DNA of 64,000 nucleotides from Isoetes taiwanensis. Taxonomy: Eukaryota > Streptophyta > Lycopodiopsida > Isoetales > Isoetaceae. The DNA lies in assembly GCA_021234155.1 (NCBI GenBank), contig JAJEKV010000005.1:23077584-23141583 (forward strand). The letters run 5' to 3'. Each line of letters begins with the position of its first letter. The first letter of the stretch is position 1. The notes below the pieces were generated by a model. That model saw only the letters and a program-made list of their open reading frames with translations. It did not search any database and was not told where the DNA came from. The position numbers were made by a program, and so were the translations under genes. Shown here piece after piece: positions 47,380 to 58,140 of the stretch.

Positions 47380-50300
47380 CCCCACCTGCGACTTTAGTCT
47401 TTCACCAAATAAAATATAGAGAAATATTGTGTCTAAGAAAGAAGACCAAATATTGCAACTCATAGATAACCTCCCCACCTGCAAATTTGGTCTCGCACTC
47501 GGATGAAAAAAACCTTTGGTGGTCACAAAGGAAAAAACCCGAGTGCTACAATCTTCTAATATTTATGCTTATTCTCAAGGACACCAAGAGCTTGAACATT
47601 GTCTTGATGTCTCTTTTCACCTAGAGGCTTAGTGAAAATGTCTGCAACCATAGCTGTAGTTGGACAATATTCCAACTTAAGTACGCGCTTTGCAACTTCA
47701 AGTTTAACATAATGATAATGTAACTCAATGTGCTTGGATTTGGAATGCAGAACTTCGTCTTTTGATAAAGCTATAGCACTTTGATTATCACACATAAGTA
47801 TACTTGGTCCATCCTGAACCTGTCTTAAGCATTCTAACAAGCGTCGCAACCAAACAAGTTCGCGGCTCGCCAAAGATGCAAAGAACATATTCTCGCTTCA
47901 GCAAGAGAAAGTGAAACACATCGTTGTTTCTACTCATCCAAGACACCGTGAGATTTTCCTAAAAAAGAAACAACAACCACTTGTTGATCTATATGTGTCC
48001 GACAACCACCCCAATCAGACCGTATCCAAGCAACCCGAAAGCATTCAAACCTCGCTCTCTTACTATATGTGATACCATAATGAATAGTGCTCTTAAGATA
48101 TCTCAAAACACGCTTTAGCATTATGCCAATGTTCTTTGCCGATTAGTCATGAATTGGCCAAGAGTATTGGCAACAGAATTAATATCCGGGTCTAGTTGCA
48201 TTTGCAAGATACATAAGAGCTCCTACAAGACTTGCATAAGGGCACTTCTCGTGATTTCTAGCTGATCCTCATAAGCCACCGGACACCCTCTCTTTGACAT
48301 TCTTGTTTTCGTGGAACCAACCGCAATGGAGTAGGTTGCTCTTTTAGCGTAAAGTAACCCAAATTTCTCAAGAAGTGTCTCAATGTACTTAGATCGTGAG
48401 AGTTGAAGCAAACCTTTGTCTTTATCTCGCTTTGATCTCAATACCTAAACATGAGTGTATTTCCCATGTCAACCATCTCAAATGCGTAAGATAGTCTCAT
48501 CTTGGTCGCTTGCAAATATTCGAAGTTATTAGATACCAAGATAGTATCATCCACATAAAGCTTAATCACTACAAAGTGTTCTTGATTTCGCTTTAAGATA
48601 CACACATTGGAATCAAGTAACTTGGTAGAAACTGGCCGTAAATAAGATAAGAATTCATTTTCACATACCAGTGCTCTAGAGGCTTGTCGAGACCATATAA
48701 AGCCTTCCTCGCAGTTTACAAAAACAGCCTTTCATTGCCAATGCGCACTTCAAAACCTTCCTCGTTGACTCATGTAGATTTCTTCACTAAGATCTCCATT
48801 GAGAAATGCGCTTTGACATCCATTTGATGTACAAACAAACCATATTGAGTAGCAAATGCTAACAAAACTCTCAAACTAGTGAGACTAACAACGTGAGAAA
48901 AGTTTCATAATCGATTCCAAACCACTTCATGAGTATCCTTTCGCAAACTAATCGCTTTGAACTTATCAAACGAGCCATCCGCTTTTATACTTGGAGCGAA
49001 AAGACCCATTTACATTTAATTGGCTTTCGCCCTTCCGAATTTCAACAAGCTCCCAAGTACCTTTGTTGATAAGAGATTCAAACTCGCCATAGCCATACGC
49101 CAATTCTCACCTTGTGGCGAAGACATAGCCTTTTTTATCAGAATCGATCTCGCACTAGTAGCTAAAGCAAAGATGATATTCCAAGATCCGCTTAGTAGGC
49201 TTCCATGGCCGCCGATTGGAGTCTCATCATCGTGAACCCCAACTTCTACATCAAGTAGACCATCATGATCCTCATCACACCATCATATAAATCAAACTCC
49301 CCCAGATAAAAATCATCTTCTACTTCAGATTTACAAGTCCATTTTCAACATGAGGATCCACATTAGGATTTACAACATCCACACTAGGATTTAATTCACT
49401 ATCAAGTAGCTGAAAATCACGAAGAATAACGCTAGGGTCATGACGAGAAGTAACTATGTTAGCCATAGTAGACTCATCAAAAACGTGATCACCACTAGTA
49501 ATGACTCTTCACAGAAAGCAATATCATAAAATCGATATCCCTCGCGGTTCTCGACAAAGATAGCCTACAAAGATGGCTTTGAGGCCGACCGGGTCAAGCT
49601 TTTCTTTCTTTTTGGAATATGAACATAGGCTAAACAACCAAAAACTCGCAAAATTTTGAACATTTGGTTTTACTCCCCCCATAATTGCAAAGGAGTCACA
49701 CCTTTTAGAGAAGAGTTTACCGCTCGATTTTTGACATAAACAAAGAGTAGCCACAAATTTCCAAAAATGACTTATCCAAACCAAAGATGAATAAGCATAC
49801 ATCGAACAAAGATTGATTATCGTGACGATTCTTAAGCCAAAGAACACCATTTTGCCGAGGAGAATAAGGAATGGTATGCTCACTTAACTATACCATGCTC
49901 TTCACAAAAACACTTGAATTGAGCGTAAGTAAATTCTCCACCATTGTCGCGACGCAATCTCGGATCACTTTGCCACCCGAGTCTCCACCATATTTTTAAA
50001 CACTTGAAATTTGGTGAATACTTGGGACTTCAGAGAGATAAAATACACAAAAGCTCTAATGAAAAAATCATCCACAAATAAGATGAAATATCGCAAGACC
50101 ACTCAAAGCATAAGGTAGTGGGCCACATATATCAAGATGCACAAGCTCCAAAAGTCAGGTTGCACGCTTGCCTTCACATTGAAAGGACGGGCGATGTTGC
50201 TTTTCCAACAAAGACATGCCTCACATACACCCATAGATGCAAGTATACTCAATGATAGACCATCCACGATTCTATCGAGGCCATGTCCAATAAATATTGA

Positions 50301-51735
50301 AAGTTTACATGTGCAAAACGACGATGCCACAATGTACTGATTCATCTCCACCGGCAAATATAAGATTCACAAAATCATCTGGCCAACCTAAATTCATAAA
50401 GATGACCTTCGTGGAGCAACTCCAAGAACACAACCATCTTGAATAAATTTACACCACCGCCTATCAAATTGTATGATCAAGCCAAGATCCGCAAGTCTAG
50501 AGATCGAAACAAGATTGCGGGCAAAAACCAGAACATGTAAAATACCACGAAAAACTTGTATCCCATTAGGAGTATCAATATGAAGATCTCCAATGCCTTT
50601 GACCTCATGACTTGTGTTATCACCAAGAAATACAAGCTTTTGAACCGAAAGTGGTGATAATTCTTTAACCAAGCTTATGGAATGTCATATGTTGTGTGGC
50701 ACCCGAATCAACAAATATAGAAACAACAGCTCTCAGAGAAAAGCAAAGTTTCAGAAGCTTCATCACATGCAATACTAGCATGTTCATCTCGAATAGGAGG
50801 TCCATCTCAATTGCTTGAAGTAAAGCTTTATGCTCATTCACAAAACGCTTGTAATAACATCCGCTTCCACATGATTTGGCTTTTTACAATAGGTACAAAC
50901 AGCCTCCGATTTAGGTTGCTCAAATCTAGCCAACCGCTGATTACCACCACCACGCCCCCTACCCGCGACCACGGCCAATGACTCCGCCTAGTATCGCTGA
51001 CAAGAGCCTTTTCATCATCTCGACCTCGCTTCTTATTATCAACAATTAAAGCTTGATCATCTTGCATAGATTGCCTTTGTAATTTTCGTATCCATCTTTT
51101 AAAGATTCACAAGCCCATCTAAGGTCATAGATTTCTTGTTGGCTAAAACTATCGTAAGAGTCTCAAGCTCTTCCCAAGATGGATTCCGTAAAATGAACAA
51201 CATGTTGATCATGCGAATACTAGCACCACCAAGGACAAAGGCTTCTAGAAGCGCTTTTAAATTTATCCACATGTTCGCCAAATGAATCACTCAAACGATA
51301 TCGCAATGATGTAAGATCCTTATGAGACTAAGCACTTCATGCATAGTCTTCTTCATATAAGTTTTTTCCAAATACTTCCATACTTCACTAGAAGTAACAA
51401 AATCCTTAGCATCCATTAAAATAGACTCTTTTGAGTGCATAGAGAATCAAAGCCCGAAAGCGGTTTGATCCTTTTCATTCCATTCTTCTACCTCTTTAAT
51501 CCAAGCATCATATTCAACACCGTTCTGAATAAGATTACCGGTAATTATATCAACCGGCTGCACCGGAGGAATATTAGTTCCGGTTACGATTCCAAAGAGT
51601 TTTTCACTTTGGAGAACAAGCTCCATCTTAATTTTCCAGTCGGATATCCAAATAAAAAAAACATACAAAGTTTTTGTGCCCAGGAGTCCTCTAAAATTCA
51701 CAACTCCACCGTAAACGTCTGCGTGCTCGATACCA
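47380..51735 (-). pseudogene. Ty1/copia gag-pol copy A (second unit)
   Basis: Full-length body. RNase H is readable at 47556-47888 (CDNQSAIALSKDEVLHSKSK, ADIFTKPL), reverse transcriptase at 48000-49140, integrase 49430-50360, protease and knuckle 50650-50960, gag 51050-51735. The stretch 47900-51290 is heavily corrupted; gag near the LTR is clean. Comparison with the first unit shows different indels at the same CAG/CTG words. Confidence 0.85.
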
Positions 51736-51925
51736 TGTTGAACTTTTCTAGTTTACTATGAAAACAAGTGAAAGAAATATTTGACCACAAAAGAAGATAC
51801 TTCTATTCAATGAATCGTGTTACAATATATAGTCCATAAAAGATATTTTTATGGTAAAAAGGTGAAAGCTAATAGTAGCAATCGCTGCCTTTTATAAAAG
51901 GCACGCCTAAGAATAGGCACCCTCG
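51736..51925 (-). repeat. Copia middle LTR (second unit)
   Basis: Truncated as in the first unit and joined to pol at CATCATCG. The same fusion in both units shows that the LTR-body-LTR-body-LTR structure existed before the 28-kb duplication. Confidence 0.85.
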
Positions 51926-54439
51926 CCATCATCGAACCCCAACTTCTACATCAAGTAGACCATCATGATCCCCACATCACACCATCATATAAATCAAACT
52001 CCCGCATAAAAATCATCTTCTACTCTTGGATTTACAAGTCCATTTTCAACATGAGGATCCACATTAGGATTTACAAAGATCCACACTAGGATTTAATTCA
52101 CTATCAAGTAGCTGAAAATCACGAAGAAGAATAACGTAGGGTCATGACGAAGAAGTAACTATGTTAGCCATAGTAGACTCATCAAAAACCGCATCACGAC
52201 TAGTAATGACTCTTCGTAGCAATATCATAAAAATCGATATCCCTCGGTTTCGACAAAGATAGCCTACAAAGATGGCTTTGAGGCCGATCGGGTCAAGCTT
52301 CTTTCTTTCTTTTGGAATATGAACATAGGCTAAACAACCAAAAACTCGCAAATTTTGAACATTTGGTTTTACTCCTGACCATAATTGCAAAGGAGTCACA
52401 CCTTTTAGAGAAGAGTTTACCGTTCGATTTTGCACATAAACAGCTAGCCACAAATTCCTCAAAAATGACTTATCCAAACCAAAGATGAATAAGCATACAT
52501 CGAAACAAAGATTGATTATTGTATTTATTTTTGCGCCAAAGAACACCATTTTGCTGAGGAGAATAAGGAATGGTATGCTCACGAACTATACCATGCTCTT
52601 CACAAAAACACTTGAATTGAGCAGAAGTAAATTCTCCACCATTGTCAGTACGTAATCTCTGGATCACTTTGCCAGTCTGAGTCTCCACCATATTTTTAAA
52701 CACTTGAAATTTGGTGAATACTTGGGACTTCAGAGAGATAAAATACACAAAAAGCTCTACGAGAAAATCATCCACAAATAAGATGAAATATCGCGCACCA
52801 CTCAAAGCATAAGGTAGTGGGCCACATATATCAGCATGCACAAGCTCCAAAAGTCGTGTTGCACGCTTGCCTTTCACATTGAAAGGACGGGCGATGTTGC
52901 TTTCCAACAGACATGCCTCACATACACCCATAGATGCAAAGGCTACTCAATGATAGACCATCCACGATTCTATCGAGGCCATGTCCAATAAATATTGAAA
53001 GTTTACATGTGCAAAACGACGATGCCACAATGTACTGATTCATCTCCACCGGCAAATATAAGATTCACAAAATCATCGGTCAACCTAAATTCATAAAGAT
53101 GACCTTCTCGTGGAGCAACTCCAAGAACACAATTGCCCATCTTGAATAAATTTACACCACCGCCTATCAAATTGTATGATCAAGCCAAGATCCGCAAGTC
53201 TAGAGATCGAAAACAAGATTGGCGGCAAAACCAGAACATGTAAAATACCACGAAAACTTGTATCCCATTAGAGTATCAATATGAAGATCTCCAATGCCTT
53301 TGACCTCATGACTTGTGTTATCACCAAGAAATACAAGCTTTTGAACCGAAAGTGGCTGATAATTCTTTAACCAAAGGCTTATGGAATGTCATATGTTGTG
53401 TGGCACCCGAATCAACAAATATAGAAACAACAGCCTCCTCAGAGAAAGCAAGCTTTCGTAAGCTTCATCACATGCAATACTAGCATGTTCATCTCGAATA
53501 GGAGGTCCATCTCGAATTGCTTGAAGTAAAGCTTTATGCTCATTCACAAAACGCTTGTAATAACATCCGCTTCCACATGATTTGGCTTTTTACAATAGGT
53601 ACAAACAATTCGATTTAGGTTGCTCAAATCTAGCCAATCACCGATTACCACCACCACGGCCTCGGCCATGACACACGGCCACGACTCCTAGTATCGGACA
53701 AGAGCCTTTTCATCATCTCGACCTCGCTTTCTTATTATCAACAATTAAAGCTTGATCATCTTGCATAGATTGCCTTTGTAATTTTCGATCCATCTTTTAA
53801 AGATTCACAAGCCCGATCTAAGGTCATAGATTTCTTTGTTGGCTAAAACTATCGTAAGAGTCTCAAGCTCTTCCGCATGGATTCCGAAAAATGAACAACA
53901 TGTTGATCATGCGAATACTAGCACCACCGCGACAAAGGTTTCTAGAAGCGCTTTTAAATTTATCCACATGTTCGTCAAATGAATCACTCAAACGATATCT
54001 TTAATGATGTAAGATCCTTATGAGACTAAGCACTTCATGCATAGTCTTCTTCATATAAGTTTTTTCCAAATACTTCCATACTTCACTAGAAGTAACAAAA
54101 TCCTTAGCATCCATTAAAATAGACTCTTTGAGTGCATAGAGAATCAAAGCCCGAGCGGTTTGATCCTTTTCATTCCATTCTTCTACCTCTTTAATCCAAG
54201 CATCATATTCAACACCGTTCTGAATAAGATTACCGGTAATTATATCAACCGGCTGCACCGGAGGAATATTAGTTCCGGTTACGATTCCAAAGAGTTTTTC
54301 ACTTTGGAGAACAAGCTCCATCTTAATTTTCCAGGCTGGATATCCAGCTCCAGAAAAAAAACATACAAAACATTTTTGTGCCTCGTGAGTCCTCTAAAAT
54401 TCACAACTCCACCAGAACCAGATGCAGGCTCTGATACCA
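51926..54439 (-). pseudogene. Ty1/copia copy B (second unit), without the foreign insert
   Basis: Contains gag, protease and integrase and lacks reverse transcriptase and RNase H, like 23881-27949. The site that carries the plus-strand copia fragment in the first unit is uninterrupted here (about 53950-53990). Corruption is patchy: 52545-52700 and 54000-54440 are clean; the remainder is altered at CAG/CTG words. Confidence 0.85.
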
Positions 54440-54640
54440 TGTTGAACTTTTCTAGTTTACTATGAAAACAAGTGAAAGAAATATTTGACCACAAAAGAAG
54501 ATACTTCTATTCAATGAATCGTGTGTTACAATATATAGTCCATAAAAGATATTTTTATGGTAAAAAGGTGAAAGCTAATAGTAGCAATCGTTGCCTTTTT
54601 ATAAAGGCACGCTGCCTAAGAATAGGCAGCCTCGCTAACA
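54440..54640 (-). repeat. Copia LTR, 5' end of composite (second unit)
   Basis: Complete LTR of 201 bp with a two-base GT insertion at 54523 relative to the others. AGACT follows. The primer site (plus strand GGCTCTGATACCA) adjoins its left edge. Confidence 0.9.
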
Positions 54641-54645
54641 AGACT

Positions 54646-55828
54646 CTGTTATTGGTGTTGAGAGCAAAGCGCCAGAGTTCCGTGTTCACAAAGAAATACA
54701 AAAAGGGTAGATTTAGATTCACCATGAATTGCGCTAGAAGCTGCTATGAGACATCCTCAAACGTAGCCATTGATGATGCTATTGCCCTAACAAAAAGATA
54801 CAAATTGATATTTCTTGATATAAGGTTTTGTTCGGGACAAATCGCAAAGATTATATCTAATATATTTTTCTCTTTGTCTGCAGATTCTCTCACAAAAGGA
54901 ACGATTCATGTCAAAAAAAGGGGCTTCGGGCGCTTTGGCTTTTGCTTACGGTATGATATCACATCAAGACATCCTATCTTTTCCATTTCACCCACATCAG
55001 TATTGGCCCGATCCACGAAGCCCCAACTTGCGGATTATTTGATAAAGGTCTCAGAATAGTCCGCATTGCACGCTTTTTTTCATCAAAACATTCAACGGCT
55101 TCTCGGCCTTGACAAATACTAACCGAATGAGACAATTATATGAAGAAGTGTTGCGTGAACCCGTGTTTTTGATCCAACCCACTTAAAGAAAAGCAATGCG
55201 AGAATCACACCTTTCAGCCTTCATATTATTCTCGCATTTTTTAGAAAACCTTAGCCGCTGGAAGTGGTCCCTCTCCGCTTGTCTCGGTGACTCCATTAAT
55301 TCTTAGATTATTAACACCTTCCAGACATCTAGATTTTTCGCAAGGACATAATTTGTTCAGCTCTTCATTATTGCAGATTAAGGTAGATACAGCTAAGATT
55401 AGTACATTGCCTGTATTAAGAAAATACATTTGAAAAGTAAGTAGATATAGCTAAGATCATTAGTTTTGCTAAGAGACGTTTGAAAAAAGATCAGCTAAGT
55501 CTACTTTATTTTTTTCTTTGTGTGCAGATAAGCCGTGGAGTTGGAGCTTTCTCTGCAACAATTTTTCTGTCATCCCATAGTTCTGGTCCGTAACTTTAAA
55601 CTCCATTTGTCCTTCCTTTTCCACTATTTAGAGTATTTGGACAATATTTGTGATAATATTAATACGGACTCTTCACATTCAACAGGGATAACAATCTTTT
55701 CAAAAGGCAACAAAGAAACAAAGCAAAACAACAGGGTAACAGAGTAAGGAGGAATCTAACATTAACGTTGATTTATCTTGCATTTTTAAGGACGTCTTTA
55801 TAAGTAGATTTGCATTCTTTTATTAGTT
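54646..55828. other. Flank right of copia, second copy
   Basis: Matches 28154-29326. The part to about 55240 is corrupted (CAGCAGCTGC of the first unit appears as CAAAGAAATAC here); the rest is clean. Splice-like sites occur as in the first unit. No gene assigned. Confidence 0.5.
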
Positions 55829-55913
55829 TTTATTCTTTACTACATTCTTTGCATCTTTTTTATTCTTTACTACATTCTTTGCATCTTTTTTATTCTTTAC
55901 TACATTCTTTGCA
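55829..55913. repeat. 30-bp tandem repeat, nearly three copies (second unit)
   Basis: Identical to 29327-29411. Confidence 0.92.
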
Positions 55914-56268
55914 TAAACATGGAAATTACAATCTTTCAATTTTAAACGGCATGACACGTTTACGTTTTGTAGGGTCATATTTTGGTACACTACAACATAT
56001 AATTTTCATTGAACTCGAAATAAAGATACTACACCCCAACTATGTATACAAATATAACTCAAAGCTAACATTTTGTTCTCCAACATGTTTTATACTCAAT
56101 CTTAAAATATGTCCAATTTAAAGATATTTAAGACAATAGGATAACATAAACTAAGGTTATCTTTTAACATTACCTTAACATTATATTTTTTTTGGAGGGG
56201 GGGATTTAGATTTACATAGAAGAACATAAGTAACATAAACTAATTTTTTGATTCCTACACCAATGCAG

Positions 56269-56712
56269 ATGGTAGTCATCAATGTTGAGTGGGATTCGTA
56301 CCCAAAATTGCTTGCCAAACATTTTGAAGATGGGCATGATGTGCCACCATTTAAAGATGACCTTGATAAATATGTTCAATACTTGAATAACTATGAAGAC
56401 CTTAAGGAAATTATGTTAGACATTGATGCTGAATCATCGACATCACCAAACCAAGAGAAAGTTCCAAAGCTTGCCAAAGTTGAAAGTTTGCTATGGGCCG
56501 CTAGAGTTTTTGCGGAGTGGTATGCAGCTCAGGAGTCGCTTGGGCTTGCACTATCTCAAACCTCTAAAATTCAATTAGATGTTGACAAGTTCATCAGTCT
56601 ATTGGAACGTGTGTTTCATAAACACATATATATCCGTATTCAAAAGTTCGCAAATGCCATGGACGCTATTTTATACACTGAGTACATGGTACAAAATGGT
56701 TTAGATGTGTAG
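56269..56712 (+). CDS. Helitron accessory gene 1, uncharacterised
   Basis: The ATG follows directly on an acceptor-like ACCAATGCAG, so this is probably an exon start. The reading MVVINVEWDSYPKLLAKHF... is open to a TAG at 56710-56712, and the same frame continues for 43 more codons to TGA at 56842-56844. The product is acidic in the middle and helix-rich towards the end (KFISLLERVF, KFANAMDAILYTEYM). No family is recognised. It resembles the protein encoded from 62501 in start, spacing and helix pattern, so the two are probably paralogues on either side of RepHel. The TAG is present in both units, so it is not a random sequence error. Confidence 0.6.
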   Translation: MVVINVEWDSYPKLLAKHFEDGHDVPPFKDDLDKYVQYLNNYEDLKEIMLDIDAESSTSPNQEKVPKLAKVESLLWAARVFAEWYAAQESLGLALSQTSKIQLDVDKFISLLERVFHKHIYIRIQKFANAMDAILYTEYMVQNGLDV

Positions 56713-57000
56713 ACTATTGAAACCCTTGAGCTTTTGGGCATTATTAATAATAAATATGCTCCCTATTTATGGAACTCTTTGTTTTCTACAATAATCGCTA
56801 ATAAAGATGTGTTCGTCAATCAAGGTGTATATCTTCGCATATGATAAACATACAACAATATGCTTGAACCCATGTGTCCCAATTATAAATGGTAGTTTTG
56901 GGGGGGAGGAAGGTTATCTTGCACGTTCTTTAGCCAACACTTTATTGGGGGTTGTACTTTTATGAAGGTGCCATCTCATCTCTTTCTACTTTTTGTACAG

Positions 57001-57309
57001 ACCAACCATTTACTTCCACTTTCAAGGAGACAACAACTTTGGCAACCATCAAAGGTGATCCATATTCTTTGTTTAAGTAGATTTATTTACATTGCATGTC
57101 TATTCTATTCTATTCTTCATAATCTTGAAAATGCGAATATTAATCATACTTTTAAAGTTTAAAGCTTCAGCTTGAGATTCTATTATGCCATAAGACTCTA
57201 TTAGTACATTTTGCATAAATCTATTATTTGTGTGTAAACTGCCATCATAATTACAGGGCTTACTTTTCTACTTGCACTTCAAAGGAGAATATATCATACT
57301 ACATCAAAG
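57001..57309 (+). other. Duplicated micro-exon candidates
   Basis: Two segments, 57001-57054 and 57257-57309, each follow a TACAG acceptor-like site and precede GTGA. In one frame they encode YFHFQGDNNFGNHQR and YLHFKGEYIILHQR, which are clearly related. They lie between accessory gene 1 and RepHel. The first unit has the same pair (first segment 30494-30547). Confidence 0.4.
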
Positions 57310-57446
57310 GTGAGTCCTATCTCCTTTAGGTTAATTGTGCATTCTATTGAATGTGGTGGGTAATTTCTTAGTCAAGCCGCATTAAGAGGTTTTTTTCATG
57401 CAAAAAACCTGAACGACTATAGGGTTACACATATCAGATACTCGAT

Positions 57447-58140
57447 ATGGGGAGGTCTTACAAAAAGACGCCACCTGCTGTGGCCAACAATCCCTCATAT
57501 ATGACACCCATCAATGAAAGTAAGTCTGCTAGAAAGAGACGTTTGGCACGTAAGCGCGTTGCAAAGGCTAGAGCCTTGAGGTTAGAATATGATGTGAATA
57601 CTGCGGAGGTGGTTCATGTTGGCCAATCAACCAATGCACCAGCAACTGGAGAGGCAGTCACGCCAGAGCCAATGCATTATTTGTCTGGTCAAGTGGGCAT
57701 GGAAAGATCTTGCAAAAAGACGCCACCTACTGTGGCCAACAACCCCTCATATATGACGCCTGTCAATGAAAATAGATCTGCTAAGAAGAGACGTTTGACA
57801 CGTAGGCGTGTTGCAAAGGCTAAGGCTTTGAGGTTACAATATGATGTGAATGTTCCAGAGACAGTTCATGTTGGCCAATCATCTAATGCACCCGCAATTG
57901 AGGAGACAGTCACACCAGAGCCAATGCATTGTCTGTCTGGTCAAGTAGATATGTTATCGACAAGACGCCAGCATTTGAATGAGATGGTTATGGAAAGAAC
58001 TGCTAATACGGGAAAAACTATAACAATAAGGGATGACCCATCCTATATGACACCTGAAGCTGAGAGCAATAGTCAAAGGAGGAGACGCATGGATCGAAGA
58101 AGACGGGCAAAACATACAGCCATGAGGTTGGATTATGACA
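57447..58140 (+). repeat. Triplicated basic module in RepHel N-terminus
   Basis: Module 1 (57447-57695) and module 2 (57696-57947) are 83-84 codons each and align end to end. A shorter module 3 (58033-58140) repeats the core: NPSYMTP, an acidic-Asn pair, a run of Arg/Lys, then RLxYD. Modules 1 and 2 also share HVGQS.NAPA and VTPEPMH.LSGQV. The basic runs could bind DNA or act as nuclear localisation signals. Confidence 0.85.

Noticed and set aside
9240-55240. RIP or cytidine-deaminase hypermutation as cause of the altered patches
   Set aside because: Those processes give C-to-T substitutions without length change. Here CAG and CTG words gain or lose bases and T-to-C changes also occur.
55300-55560. 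Helitron 5' terminus
   Set aside because: Several TC-starting candidates preceded by A exist but none could be tested against a second independent copy, so no 5' boundary is claimed.
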